Assembly: GCA_030066195.1 (NCBI GenBank)
Contig: JASJCB010000039.1
Span: 1-64,000, forward strand
Length of the DNA: 64,000 nt
Source: Acidobacteriota bacterium
GTDB lineage: Bacteria > Acidobacteriota > Holophagae > Acanthopleuribacterales > Acanthopleuribacteraceae
Direction of reading: 5' to 3'
In this document: piece by piece, positions 16,556 to 25,632 of the stretch
How the letters are laid out: each line of letters opens with the position of its first letter
Numbering within the stretch: the stretch's first letter is position 1
Translations under genes and position numbers: made by a program
Notes under the pieces: model-generated
The model's input: only the letters and a program-made list of their open reading frames with translations
What the model was told of the DNA's origin: nothing
Databases searched by the model: none

Positions 16556-19500
16556 TCAAGCGGATTCTGCTGCCGACTTTTCCAGTGGAAAGCGCAGGAA
16601 AAAGGCGGCGCCCTTTCCCTCGCCGTCGCTTTCGACGTGGATGCTGCCGCCCATTTCGCGCATGTAGTTGGCGCAGGAATGCAAACCGAAACCGTTGCCG
16701 GTTTTCTTGGTCGTAAAGCCCTGGCTGAACAACTTGGCCCGGTGTTCCGCTTTGATGCCGCTACCGTTGTCCGTCACCGCTACCACCACTGTTTGTTCCT
16801 CGAGGTATAAGCGGATGGTCAACCGCCGTTTTCCCTTGGGCACGTACTCCATGGCCTCGCGGGCGTTTTTGTAAAGATTGATCAAGATGTTGATCAGCTT
16901 GGCCTTTTGCAAACGCAGGCGCGGCACGTCTTCATACTCTTTCACTACCTTGATGCCGTGCCGGTCGATGGAACCGGCTTGCAGCAGCAGCGCGTCTTCC
17001 AGGACATCGGCCGGAACCACCTCTTCCTCGAAGAAGCCGGCGCGCACATAGGTTTGGTGCATCATGATGTAGTTGCGGATCACGTCGACCTTGTCCAGAA
17101 GGCGGACGACGTGGTTCAGGCCCTTGCTGCGTTCCTCTTTCAACAGTTTCTCCAATTTCACCAGGTAAAGCAGCAATGACCGACCCTTGGGGTTGTCCCG
17201 GATGAAGTTTTCCAGATCGTCCAAATGTTTCGACAGCAGGGAAGTCGCGGCGCTCAAACGGTCCAGTTTCGATTTTTCATAACCCTCGCGGATCATGCCC
17301 GCCGAGATGTTGACGCTGCTGAGCAGGTTGCCGATGTTGTGCAGCACCCCGATGGCAATATCGGCGCGACCCGCTTCATGCGCGGTTTGCACCAGTTCGC
17401 TCTGAGCGGCCAGCAAATCAGTCTGGGTTTGTTTGTGTCGGTCTATTTCGGCGCGCAATTCGGAGGTGCGCTCGGCCACCACCTTTTCCAGTGCAATTTT
17501 CTGGTTCTCTACCGAGCGAATGCGCACCTTAACCAACCCGTAGATCATCAGTCCGATGATCGACAAACCGGCGAGCCGGGCCCACCAGGTTTCCCAGGGC
17601 GGCGGTCTCAGTTTAAAGCTGAAACGCGTGGGTTGCGACCAGGGTCGGCTGTAGAAGCGGGCCTGCACTTCAAGCGTGTAGTCGCCGGGTTTCAGGTTGT
17701 CGAACCGCGGGCGTTTGTGTTCCAGGGGTTGCCATGTATCCGAGTATCCCGCCAGGCGAAACCTGGCGTCCAAATGGCTACGCGCCAAATGGTTCAGGAA
17801 GTGGATCTCGGTGACCATATCGCGGTGTTCATGAGAAACCACCTCGCCGGCGGCAATACTCCGACCACCCATCTCCACCAGGGCGATATGCGGCCTCGGC
17901 TGCAAATCTTCACTTCTGTCGCGGCTTGGATAGTAGCGGGTAAGCCCGCTCATGGTGCCGAACCACAGGGTACGGTCCAAACCTACCGCAAAAGCGCCGG
18001 AATTGGTTTCGTTGTGAGACAGACCGTCGCGAACATTGAAATTGGTGATCCCATCCGGGCCCAGGCGATCCACTCCCTTGGAGGAACCGAGCCACATGGT
18101 GCCTTCCGGGTCCTGACCCATCATATAGATGGAGTTGTCCGCCAGGCCGTTGCGAGTGGTCAGAGTTCGGAACACGTCGTTTTCCAGGATGGTCACGCCG
18201 CGCGAGTCGTGGTAGCAAATCCAGATACGACCGTCGGCATCTTCAAAAAGGGCGTAGGGACGATTCCCCGCCAGGCCGTCGGCGACCGTGAAGGTATGCG
18301 GGTGCGAATCGTCCCATCGAGTCAGGCCCTTGTCTCCCGAAATCCAGAGTTGGTTCTGCCGGTCCAATAAAAAGCGGGACCGGGTGAACTTCTGGCCGGG
18401 TACTTCCACCGGCTTCAAACCATCGGCCTCCAAGGTAAACACGCCGCGGATCAGGGCCGAAAGCCAGAGTTTTCCTCGCGGTCCGCCCTCGATATCGTAG
18501 ATTGACATTTCGTGGGGAACCCGCGAAACATCGGTGATTCGCCCGTTTTCCATGCGATTCAATCCACCGCGTCCGCCGATCCAGAGGACACCATCGTCGT
18601 CTTCATGAAGCGTAATCAGAAAATCGTGGTTCAGACCGTCGGCCCGGTTGTATTTTTGCCAACGCTCGCCGTCAAAGCGGGAGAGTCCGGTAAGGGTCGC
18701 GGTCAAAATATGGCCGTTGCGATTACGTATGATCCCTCGAATCGGCGCCGTGCCCGGACCGTCGGGATCGGTAATGACTTCCAGGCAGCGGCTCTTGACG
18801 GCGACCAGGCCCGGCACGCCGCTCAGCCAGATCATGCCGTCCCGGCTTTCCAAGAGGGAGTAAACCAGGACGAGCGGGAAACCCTGCTCCCCGGTTAACA
18901 AGCGGGATTTTCCATCCTCTACCAGCATGACACCGCGGTTTGTGCCTACCCAGAGCGTGCCGCTGCTGTCAATCAGTAAGTCGCCGGTCGGTCCGCCGTT
19001 GGGGCCGTCAGCCGGGAAGTGGGTGTGCACCGCATCGTTTTTCAAACCGAAAACACCGCGATCGGAAGCCACCCAGACGTTGCCCTTGCGATCATCCAGA
19101 ATATCGCTGACAAGACCGCCCTCCAGTTCCGTCGCGGGATGAGGAATCAGAGCGTCGCCGCTGTACAGATAGACCTGGTTTTCCGTACCGATCCATAGGC
19201 GGTCCGGCCGGTCCAGGAACAAGGCCCGCACCGGCTCCTTCAACCGGCGCGCCCAAGGCGGGGTAACCAGGACGCCTTTCTCCAGGAAAACCAGGCCGTT
19301 ATCGGTGCCGCACCACAAGCGATTCCGGGAATCGGCAAGCAGACAAAAAACCTGTTCTCCCGGCAGGCCTTCAGCTTTATTGTAATTGGTAAAGCGCGTA
19401 CCGTCGAAACTACAGAGCCCGTTGGTGGTGGCGATCCAAAGGCGACCGTTGCCGTCCTCGGCCAGGGCGTTGATATTATCGTTCTGTAAGCCGTCTTGAA

Positions 19501-19717
19501 CCCGAAAGATCTTGAAGGTCTCACCGTCAAATCGATTCAATCCGGAAACCGTGCCGACCCACAAATAACCCAGGCGATCCTGGATCATACATCGGACGGC
19601 CTGCTGGGAAAGGTCTTTGCTGTAAGATTCGAAGGAAAGGCTGGAAGAAGAGGCCCCAACGTGGGCGAGAACACCCATTTGGATACAAAAGACCCATGCC
19701 TTCCAAAAACGCCCCAT
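16556..19717 (-). CDS. Reg_prop/Y_Y_Y sensor histidine kinase without receiver
   Basis: About 1053 residues from ATG at 19717, preferred to an in-frame TTG 18 nt upstream because GGGGG lies about 13 nt before the ATG. A signal peptide is followed by at least twelve propeller repeats (YLWVGTVSGLNRFD and similar), a Y_Y_Y domain (DARFRLAGYSDTW, LKPGDYTLEV), a membrane span (LAGLSIIGLMIYGLV), a coiled coil, and a kinase core. The phospho-acceptor block reads GVLHNIGNLLSSV, the His-Asn type rather than the usual SHELRTPL. The ATPase part has INLYKNAREAM, DNGSGI and GFGLH. No receiver or output domain is fused, so the response regulator must be elsewhere, unless it crosstalks with the neighbouring hybrid. 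217 nt separate the two genes. Confidence 0.9.
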   Translation of the reverse strand: MGRFWKAWVFCIQMGVLAHVGASSSSLSFESYSKDLSQQAVRCMIQDRLGYLWVGTVSGLNRFDGETFKIFRVQDGLQNDNINALAEDGNGRLWIATTNGLCSFDGTRFTNYNKAEGLPGEQVFCLLADSRNRLWCGTDNGLVFLEKGVLVTPPWARRLKEPVRALFLDRPDRLWIGTENQVYLYSGDALIPHPATELEGGLVSDILDDRKGNVWVASDRGVFGLKNDAVHTHFPADGPNGGPTGDLLIDSSGTLWVGTNRGVMLVEDGKSRLLTGEQGFPLVLVYSLLESRDGMIWLSGVPGLVAVKSRCLEVITDPDGPGTAPIRGIIRNRNGHILTATLTGLSRFDGERWQKYNRADGLNHDFLITLHEDDDGVLWIGGRGGLNRMENGRITDVSRVPHEMSIYDIEGGPRGKLWLSALIRGVFTLEADGLKPVEVPGQKFTRSRFLLDRQNQLWISGDKGLTRWDDSHPHTFTVADGLAGNRPYALFEDADGRIWICYHDSRGVTILENDVFRTLTTRNGLADNSIYMMGQDPEGTMWLGSSKGVDRLGPDGITNFNVRDGLSHNETNSGAFAVGLDRTLWFGTMSGLTRYYPSRDRSEDLQPRPHIALVEMGGRSIAAGEVVSHEHRDMVTEIHFLNHLARSHLDARFRLAGYSDTWQPLEHKRPRFDNLKPGDYTLEVQARFYSRPWSQPTRFSFKLRPPPWETWWARLAGLSIIGLMIYGLVKVRIRSVENQKIALEKVVAERTSELRAEIDRHKQTQTDLLAAQSELVQTAHEAGRADIAIGVLHNIGNLLSSVNISAGMIREGYEKSKLDRLSAATSLLSKHLDDLENFIRDNPKGRSLLLYLVKLEKLLKEERSKGLNHVVRLLDKVDVIRNYIMMHQTYVRAGFFEEEVVPADVLEDALLLQAGSIDRHGIKVVKEYEDVPRLRLQKAKLINILINLYKNAREAMEYVPKGKRRLTIRLYLEEQTVVVAVTDNGSGIKAEHRAKLFSQGFTTKKTGNGFGLHSCANYMREMGGSIHVESDGEGKGAAFFLRFPLEKSAAESA

Positions 19718-19866
19718 AAGCAGTTGTGCCCCCAACCAGGCATTATTCTACCTGAAAAATTGGTGCCCCTGCAAATTAAAACTAGATTGTAAAAAGTATT
19801 CGAGGGTATTCTTAGCCAGGAATCGCAAAATGTAGGCAAGGCGATCAGGCCGCAAAGGAGCCGGGT

Positions 19867-19983
19867 TTATTTACCCAGTATTCGTTTGCGCGTTTTCTTG
19901 CCCAGACCGGCCATCACCGGGCAACGGCCGCAGGCACTGCCTTTCTTCTTGAATTTCTTACAGCATTTGGACTTAAGCTTCAA
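19867..19983 (-). CDS. Tiny Cys/Lys-rich protein
   Basis: 38 residues from a TTG start that has AGGAGGG 4 nt before it; an in-frame ATG at 20001 lacks a ribosome site. The sequence is LKLKSKCCKKFKKKG, then SACGRCPVMAG and a basic tail KKTRKRILGK. Four Cys as CC...CxxC in a Lys/Arg-rich context suggest a small metal- or nucleic-acid-binding protein. I recall similar short proteins (KSKCCKKYKKKGKxCxxCP) annotated as hypothetical in proteobacteria, so it may be a conserved but overlooked family. No neighbour suggests a role. Confidence 0.6.
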   Translation of the reverse strand: MKLKSKCCKKFKKKGSACGRCPVMAGLGKKTRKRILGK

Positions 19984-20128
19984 AGGCCCTCCTGGATTCA
20001 TAAGAGAGACTCAATCTCAAGTTTATGGTAACAGGATGCGATTCATCATGCAACCGCAATAAGCCCGAATGCGAAGCGTCAGGACCTTCGTTCCCATGTA
20101 ACCCCCGGCCTGACCTCAACCATGGTCG

Positions 20129-20644
20129 TTACATGCGGACCTTTTCTCCGAAAGCGCCGGCCCGGAAGGTTTCCCGCCACTCGCCCAGGCAGCGATCCAT
20201 CAATGCGGTCCGTTCCTCCTCCCCGGTTACCTGGTCCAATACCGGGAAGAAATTCTCCCGCTCGCGCTGGTCGTGGTGCTCATGCAGGCGCTTCAGGCCG
20301 CCCTCCAGGTCAATCTGGAACACGATATCCAGCGGGCGAACCTCATCCGCCCGGACCATGCGTTCCAAACCGGCCTCGATGTTCTGCAACATGCCTTTGA
20401 ACTTATCATGCTCGCCGACATAGAGCTCCGACGGCCAACGTTTCATGCGGCCGTTGCGTTGAAAGACCGGCATCAACAGGTCGTCTTCGTGATGAATATG
20501 CAGCAGTAAAAGATCGCGATAATCGCGAAAAAGACTCAGTGCGCCGGCCGCGTCTCCGGTGACAAGAGTCTCCTGATGGATCAGAAAACACGCTTCCAGG
20601 GTTTCGTGTACGGCTGCAAGTTCCGTAAAGCTGCGCTCGGTCAT
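20129..20644 (-). CDS. Hemerythrin domain protein
   Basis: About 171 residues from ATG at 20644, with GGAGGGAG 7 nt before it. It is a four-helix hemerythrin-like bundle. Candidate iron ligands include HETLEACF (first helix), HIHHEDDLLMP (HxxxE/HHED), GEHDKF (third helix) and HEHHDQRERENFFP (HxxxE and the distal His/Glu). A di-iron, oxygen- or NO-responsive role is typical of the family, but the function of this protein is not known. There is no membrane or signalling domain. It lies between the tiny Cys protein and the universal stress protein, all on the minus strand but with separate signals. Confidence 0.88.
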   Translation of the reverse strand: MTERSFTELAAVHETLEACFLIHQETLVTGDAAGALSLFRDYRDLLLLHIHHEDDLLMPVFQRNGRMKRWPSELYVGEHDKFKGMLQNIEAGLERMVRADEVRPLDIVFQIDLEGGLKRLHEHHDQRERENFFPVLDQVTGEEERTALMDRCLGEWRETFRAGAFGEKVRM

Positions 20645-20756
20645 CCTCAACTCCCTCCGGCCTCGTCGCGCTTACCCTATCATGACATGGAATGATCCTC
20701 CATAAAAACGCCTTGAGATCAATGAACGATACAAACACCTCGATAAGCGCAAATAG

Positions 20757-20787
20757 AGAAAAAGGACACGGTTCTCACCGTGTCCTT
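20757..20787 (-). terminator. Terminator after the universal stress protein gene
   Basis: An 11-bp perfect stem (AAGGACACGGT with ACCGTGTCCTT) around a 4-nt loop, ending in TTTTTCTC on the minus strand, about 35 nt past the stop. Confidence 0.9.
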
Positions 20788-20819
20788 CGCGTTTCATGGC
20801 TCGATTGTCAAAGGGTCAT

Positions 20820-21725
20820 CTAATCCTTGAACTTTTCGGTGTATACCGGGCAGGACGCCATGCGCAGAACGCGTTCGGCCGTGCTGCCCATGATCAGGCG
20901 ATCGAAGCCCGTATGCCCGTGTGTGGGCATTACGATCAAATCGGCGCGCTGGATCTTTGCGGCGTGTACGATGTCGCGCGCCGGGTTGCCCACGTCGATC
21001 ATGCCCTTACAGGGAACGTCCGGGCCCTTGGTTTCCTTCAAAATGGTTTCCAGGCGTCCCATCTGCTCGTCTTTGACCTTCGGCAACCATTCATTGATGA
21101 AGGTGAAGCCCGCATCCAAACCGCCGACGGGGAAGTCCAACTTGCGCAGGACGTGAAGGGCAAGCAGTTCCGCGCCGTGCAGCGAGGCCATATACTTGGC
21201 CCGAACCAGCGCGCGTCGTGAGGCATCGGAAAAATCGACCGGCACCAGGATTTTGCGGATCATGTGCAGGCTCGCATATTCGCCGTGCTCGCGAACGGTG
21301 AGTACCGGACAGGGTGCAAGCCGCACTACTTCCTCGGCCGTGCTGCCCATCAAGAAATAGTACAGGCCCTGACGTCCGTGTGTGCCCATCACTACCATAT
21401 CGATCTCTTCGTGCTTGACATAATCCAGAATGGTTTCGGCCGGGCGCGGACCGGTCAACAGCTTTTCCTTGATCTTGAAGGGCTTTTCCTGATGCGGATC
21501 CAGGGTCTCTTCCATCTGGACTCGCGCCACCTTCTGCATATGCAGCATGATGGTATCCGCGTCAGGCATATGGGCCGGTGATTGGTTTTCCCGATCGTTC
21601 CAGGTGATGCAGTGGGCGATGTGCAATTCCGCGTCGTTAATTTCTGCATGAAACAGGGCATGGTCCAAGGCAATCTCGGAACAAGGGGAAAAATCGGTGG
21701 GGAATAAGATACGTTGAACGTTCAT
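20820..21725 (-). CDS. Tandem-domain universal stress protein
   Basis: 301 residues with two UspA domains (about 1-148 and 155-301). Each carries the ATP-binding pattern GxxGx9GS/T: MGTHGRQGLYYFLMGSTAEEV and MPTHGHTGFDRLIMGSTAERV. Double-domain Usps bind ATP and help survival under stasis or oxygen/energy stress. GGAGG lies before the ATG, and a strong terminator follows. It is monocistronic. The 500-nt space upstream probably holds its promoter, but no clear box was found. Confidence 0.92.
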   Translation of the reverse strand: MNVQRILFPTDFSPCSEIALDHALFHAEINDAELHIAHCITWNDRENQSPAHMPDADTIMLHMQKVARVQMEETLDPHQEKPFKIKEKLLTGPRPAETILDYVKHEEIDMVVMGTHGRQGLYYFLMGSTAEEVVRLAPCPVLTVREHGEYASLHMIRKILVPVDFSDASRRALVRAKYMASLHGAELLALHVLRKLDFPVGGLDAGFTFINEWLPKVKDEQMGRLETILKETKGPDVPCKGMIDVGNPARDIVHAAKIQRADLIVMPTHGHTGFDRLIMGSTAERVLRMASCPVYTEKFKD

Positions 21726-22246
21726 AACCGGCCTCCTTTACAGATTTGCGGTTGGTCCGCTAACTTATTGAGGGCAAATACCGTGCCGGAAGCCCGATCG
21801 AACAAAGCTAACAAACCCGAAACAAGCGCTGCCGGCCGGTTTCAGCCCGCGCCGCGGCGACCTTCCGAAACAGCCGCCGAGAAGCTGAATCCTCCGAAAT
21901 GACCGTGAATGATGAGTTTTTTCCCCCTGGCCGTGGAAAATCCCCCATGGAAGTCGGCTCCTCGGTCGGTCTGCCGAATAACAAATGTGGTTGCAATCAA
22001 CCCATGCGGCTACGGCCCGGAAAAATTTGACCGTCAATGATCCGGACCGGCATGACTCTGGTCGGGCCGCCCAACCCCCCACAAGACAACGTTCAAATTT
22101 CTTCGACTTTGACGCCCTCTTGGATACCCCTGGATTAGTTCCCTCATTGCTTCATCGAAACCCCCCTCATCGGTGTTATACTGTGGTGACAAGATCGTTT
22201 TGGGTTGAACCGTTTCCGTTCAGATGAGCGTGGCGTGGGGGAGTAT
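21726..22246. other. Divergent regulatory region
   Basis: No gene seen. It separates the universal stress gene from the diguanylate cyclase gene. A TATACT box at 22177-22182 is a possible -10 for the cyclase; its -35 is weak. Two near-identical stretches, TGACCGTGAATGAT (about 21900) and TGACCGTCAATGAT (about 22029), lie 129 nt apart and could be operator sites. Confidence 0.4.
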
Positions 22247-23500
22247 TTGGAAGAGAAGATTCTTGTTGTCGATGATAGCAAAGCGATTCGAACCCTGGTG
22301 AAACGCAAGTTGGAAGATGAATTGCCCATGATCGTCGAGACCGCGGAAGACTTGCGGTCAACTCAAGAGCTGTTGGAAGGACATAATCGCGATTACCTGA
22401 TGGCCGTGGCCGATCTCAACCTGCCTGACGCGCCCAACGGCGAAGTGGTGGATTACATCTCTTCCAAAGGTGTGCCTTCTGTTGTGTTGACCGGTAATTT
22501 CGACGAGAAAGTCCGTAAGAAGCTCTACTCCAAGAACATCATCGACTATCTGGTCAAAGAAGGCCACCGCGACCTGGACCTGATCGTACAAACGGTGAAG
22601 CGTCTGCGCTCCAACCAGGACTACAAGATTCTGGTGGTGGATGATTCCCGTTTTTCACGTCGTTACGTCACCAAGTTACTGCTGCGCCAACACTACCGCG
22701 TTGTGGAAGCCGAGAACGGGCAGGATGCCTGCGAGGTCATCGACAGGGAGGGCGATATCAACCTGGTGATCACCGACTTCGACATGCCCGAGATGGACGG
22801 TTTCGAACTGATCGGTCGGTTGCGTCGGAAGTACGGCAAGGATTCCATTGCAATCATCGGTCTGAGCGCTCGCGAGGACGATTACCTGACCGCCAAGTTC
22901 ATCAAACTGGGCGCCAACGATTTTCTGAACAAACCCTTCGGTATCGAAGAATTCTATTGCCGCGTCTCGCAAAACCTGGAACTGGTGGAACTGATCCAAA
23001 AAATCAAGGACGCATCCAACACGGATTACCTGACCAAACTGTTCAACCGTCGCTACTTCTTCGATTCGGGCAGCCGCAACTTCAATCGGGCCGTTAAAGA
23101 AGGCAAAAGCATTGCTCTGGCCATGTTCGATATCGATCATTTTAAAAACATCAATGATACCTACGGTCACGACGGCGGTGACCTGGCCCTGGTGGAAGTG
23201 GCCTCTTTGCTGAAGCGAAGCTTTCGGCCCGGTGATGTGGTGGCCCGTTTCGGCGGCGAGGAATTCTGTGTCCTGATGCTGGATGTTACTGCCTTGGACG
23301 CGCACCGTAAGTTGGAACAAATCCGCAAAGACATCAGCAACATGACCCTGCACATCGACGGCCGCGATTTTGCATTGACTACTTCGGTCGGCCTGGCCAC
23401 CGAGGCTGACGAGACCCTGGCCCAATTAATCAAAACGGCGGACGAACGCCTCTACACGGCCAAGCAAACCGGCCGCAATCGTGTAGTTGCCACGGGTTGA
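22247..23500 (+). CDS. REC-REC-GGDEF diguanylate cyclase
   Basis: 417 residues. TTG at 22247 is taken as start (MEEKILVVDDSK, with GGGGGAG just upstream); the frame is open further upstream. Receiver 1 has phospho-Asp 56 (VADLNLP). Receiver 2 has the full set DD 132-133, Asp 177 (ITDFDMP) and Lys in NKPF. The GGDEF domain (about 255-417) has an intact GGEEF active site at 336-340 and an RxxD product-inhibition site (RPGD, 327-330) exactly five residues before it. It should therefore make c-di-GMP and be feedback-inhibited, with two phospho-inputs. Receiver 1 has no obvious acidic pair problem but lacks a clear KP motif (DYLVKEG). No kinase gene is adjacent. Confidence 0.93.
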   Translation: MEEKILVVDDSKAIRTLVKRKLEDELPMIVETAEDLRSTQELLEGHNRDYLMAVADLNLPDAPNGEVVDYISSKGVPSVVLTGNFDEKVRKKLYSKNIIDYLVKEGHRDLDLIVQTVKRLRSNQDYKILVVDDSRFSRRYVTKLLLRQHYRVVEAENGQDACEVIDREGDINLVITDFDMPEMDGFELIGRLRRKYGKDSIAIIGLSAREDDYLTAKFIKLGANDFLNKPFGIEEFYCRVSQNLELVELIQKIKDASNTDYLTKLFNRRYFFDSGSRNFNRAVKEGKSIALAMFDIDHFKNINDTYGHDGGDLALVEVASLLKRSFRPGDVVARFGGEEFCVLMLDVTALDAHRKLEQIRKDISNMTLHIDGRDFALTTSVGLATEADETLAQLIKTADERLYTAKQTGRNRVVATG

Positions 23501-23631
23501 TCGCCCGTCGCTGTCGCATTTTCAGGAGACAATCCCTCGCTCGATATTGGTATGGGAATTGCTCACTTTGGCTTTAGCGACGGTTTGACCGGCCCTCGGT
23601 CGGATATCGGTGGCAAGGGTGGGTACCAAAG

Positions 23632-23677
23632 AAAAAACGGGTTGGGCCAGCGGAAAAACGCTGACATGCCCAACCCG
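23632..23677 (-). terminator. Large intrinsic terminator on the minus strand
   Basis: CGGGTTGGGC and GCCCAACCCG form a 10-bp stem, with an inner CAGCG/CGCTG stem, and the minus strand then runs into TTTTTT. No minus-strand coding gene ends here, so it probably ends a non-coding transcript. Confidence 0.75.
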
Positions 23678-23825
23678 GTTGGAACGCCCGTAGGCGTTCC
23701 GGCGCCCCCTTTGCTAAGCTTGTAATCTTTCTGAGGGGAAAAAAACGCCGTGTGTTAATTGTTTCAGAGCCGTCTCTCTGCGGCCTACACAAATTGCATC
23801 GGCCCGGCTCTTCTAGATCTTAACC
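23632..23825 (-). ncRNA. Candidate structured small RNA with its own terminator
   Basis: About 190 nt on the minus strand, bounded by an AT-rich promoter-like TTTAGTATAAAA (about 23834) and the terminator above. Three further stems are visible: AGAGCCG with CGGCTCT enclosing GGCC...GGCC; GGCG + CCCCT paired with AGGGG + GCGCC around a CAGAAAGATTACAAGC loop; and GGAACGCC with GGCGTTCC. It does not match tmRNA, RNase P, SRP or c-di-GMP riboswitch motifs as I know them. No coding frame with a ribosome site fits. The RNA is an inference from structure and flanking signals. Confidence 0.45.
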
Positions 23826-24190
23826 GTTTTTTATACTAAAACACAAATTAAAAAATCGTTGTAAACTAATCGAGGATTGAGGCCGGCACTTACTTGAGCT
23901 GACTAAACCCTTTTCTTGGTGATATTAAGGCGAAGCTAAGCAACTTTTGGAGGCGTGCAATTTTTTTTCAACTTTTGGCTGACACGACTTCCAAATCGAG
24001 CAGTTTTTCTCACTACAGATTTTTGGGGGCATAAATTCGGATGTCCCAAGTCCTCTTTCTTGGAACTAAATGTCAATCTTACAATCCCCGATTTGAAGGA
24101 GACCGGCTCCCGATATTCTTCAGATGCACAATCTGTCTTTGCCCGGCGCCCTGGATACGGAAACAGGTTCTTCTGAGAGACAGTTTATGA
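23826..24190. other. AT-rich intergenic stretch
   Basis: Notably AT-richer than its surroundings near 23821-23960. It contains the possible promoter of the small RNA candidate and otherwise nothing recognisable. A short plus-strand frame (23955-24176) has no ribosome site and looks random. Confidence 0.4.
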
Positions 24191-25312
24191 TTACCGATAA
24201 ACCCGGCCCAGAATGTCGACCGCTTGCGCCACTTCTTCCGGAGTATTCAGATGGGAAAAGGAGATTCGCAGGGTTGCCCTTGCCGCCTCCTCGCTGAGAC
24301 CCGCGGCCATCAACACAGCGCTGGGTTTGAGGGAGCCGGAACTGCAAGCCGCCCCGGTGGAAACGCATAGGCCCTTACGGTCCAGCTTGATCAACAGCAG
24401 ATTGCCGTCCTCGCTACCGAAGCGGACCGAGCTACAACCGGGACTGCGCGGCAGGTTCCTGAAGTTGATGGAGATACGGTCGCCGAACCGATCCAGGATG
24501 CGGGCCTCAAAATCATCGCGCAGGGTTCGGATATCCGCCGGGTCGTGAGCGGCGGCTATCTCGGCGGCCACGCCCATGCCCACGATATTGGCCACATTTT
24601 CGGTGCCCGCTCGACGCGCGTTTTCTTGGGAGCCGCCATGTAGGAGAGGCTCGATCTTAACACCCCGGCGAATGTAGAGAATGCCCACTCCCTTCGGACC
24701 GTGGAACTTGTGTGCGGTCAGACTTAAGAGATCCACGCCCAGTTTCTTGGGGCTGAGCGGGATCTTACCGAAGGCTTGGACAGCATCCGTGTGGGTCAGG
24801 GCGCCCACGGCACGAGCCTTGGCAAAGATCTCGGCCAGGGGCATGATGACGCCCGTTTCATTGCTGACGGCCATGACGGAGACCAGAACCGTGTTGTTGT
24901 CGATGAGGTCCAGAAACGGAGTGGGATCGACGGCGTCGCCGGTAGTTTTGAAGGGCGCCGTGCGTAATTCAAAACCGAATTGTTTCGCGGCCCAGGCGGC
25001 GGTGGCGCCCACGGCCGGGTGCTCAACGGCGCTGACTACCAGGTTTTTGCCCTCACCGCGCCTCGCCAGCAACCCACCGATCACGGCCTGATTGTCGGCT
25101 TCCGATCCACACCCGGTGAACACGATTTCGGAGGAGGTTACCCCCAGGGCTCGCGCCAGTTGACCCCGTGCGCGCTCGACGGCCACGCGTGTCCGGTTCC
25201 CGGCCTGGTGCACCGAGTTAGGGTTACCGTAGGCGTCGTCCAGATAGGGCATCATGGCCTCGCGGACCGGCGGTAGTACCTGGGTGGTGGCATTGTTGTC
25301 GAAGTAAATCAT
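24191..25312 (-). CDS. Cysteine desulfurase (NifS/IscS type)
   Basis: 373 residues; PLP enzyme that moves sulfur from cysteine for Fe-S cluster assembly. ATG at 25312 (MIYFDNNATTQV) has GGAG about 6 nt upstream, and FDNNATT is the standard start of the family. The PLP-binding Lys is in TAHKFHGPKG (Lys 202), with HTDAVQ (PLP Asp) before it; the active Cys is in STGAACSSGS (Cys 323). It is divergent from nadC-nadA-nadB. NadA needs a [4Fe-4S] cluster, and NifS-like desulfurases are linked to nad genes in other bacteria (for example next to nadB in Bacillus). I infer it serves NadA maturation. Confidence 0.93.
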   Translation of the reverse strand: MIYFDNNATTQVLPPVREAMMPYLDDAYGNPNSVHQAGNRTRVAVERARGQLARALGVTSSEIVFTGCGSEADNQAVIGGLLARRGEGKNLVVSAVEHPAVGATAAWAAKQFGFELRTAPFKTTGDAVDPTPFLDLIDNNTVLVSVMAVSNETGVIMPLAEIFAKARAVGALTHTDAVQAFGKIPLSPKKLGVDLLSLTAHKFHGPKGVGILYIRRGVKIEPLLHGGSQENARRAGTENVANIVGMGVAAEIAAAHDPADIRTLRDDFEARILDRFGDRISINFRNLPRSPGCSSVRFGSEDGNLLLIKLDRKGLCVSTGAACSSGSLKPSAVLMAAGLSEEAARATLRISFSHLNTPEEVAQAVDILGRVYR

Positions 25313-25632
25313 GGCGCTCCTCTCACCTATCGGGCACCAGATTGTACCATCGCGAAGCGGCCGCCGCCATCCCCGTGTGATACGCGAGAAATGTAGGTAA
25401 GCGCACGATTTAGAAGGGCGATTCCGATTAGTTGTAACAATTACACTCTGACCCTCGTTAAAAGTTTCGGAAGCCGACAGATCACCTGTCGCCGACCCGG
25501 GGTCGTCAAATGTCGCCGACTCGCCGACTCTAATAACCTTCACCGGAGCACCAACCTGTGCTATGGTTACCGGTTGGGTCCGCTCAACATTTCGAGGGCC
25601 CCAAATCATACGGATCGAAGACAGAGGGAGTG
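25313..25632. other. Divergent promoter region of the NAD locus
   Basis: Contains the start signals of the desulfurase and nadC genes and the direct repeats described separately. No gene was found. GTTGTAACAATTACAC near 25432 is an imperfect palindrome that might also be an operator half. Confidence 0.4.
25482..25522. repeat. Two 17-nt direct repeats, possible NAD-locus operator
   Basis: TCACCTGTCGCCGACCC (25482-25498) and TCAAATGTCGCCGACTC (25506-25522) share 14 of 17 positions with a 24-nt period, just over two helix turns. A partial third copy, GCCGACTC, follows at 25523. The position between divergent NAD genes suggests a regulator site; the regulator is unknown. Confidence 0.5.

Noticed and set aside
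23955-24176. 73-codon plus-strand frame in the AT-rich gap
   Set aside because: Low-complexity start, no ribosome site, and runs up to the convergent desulfurase gene.
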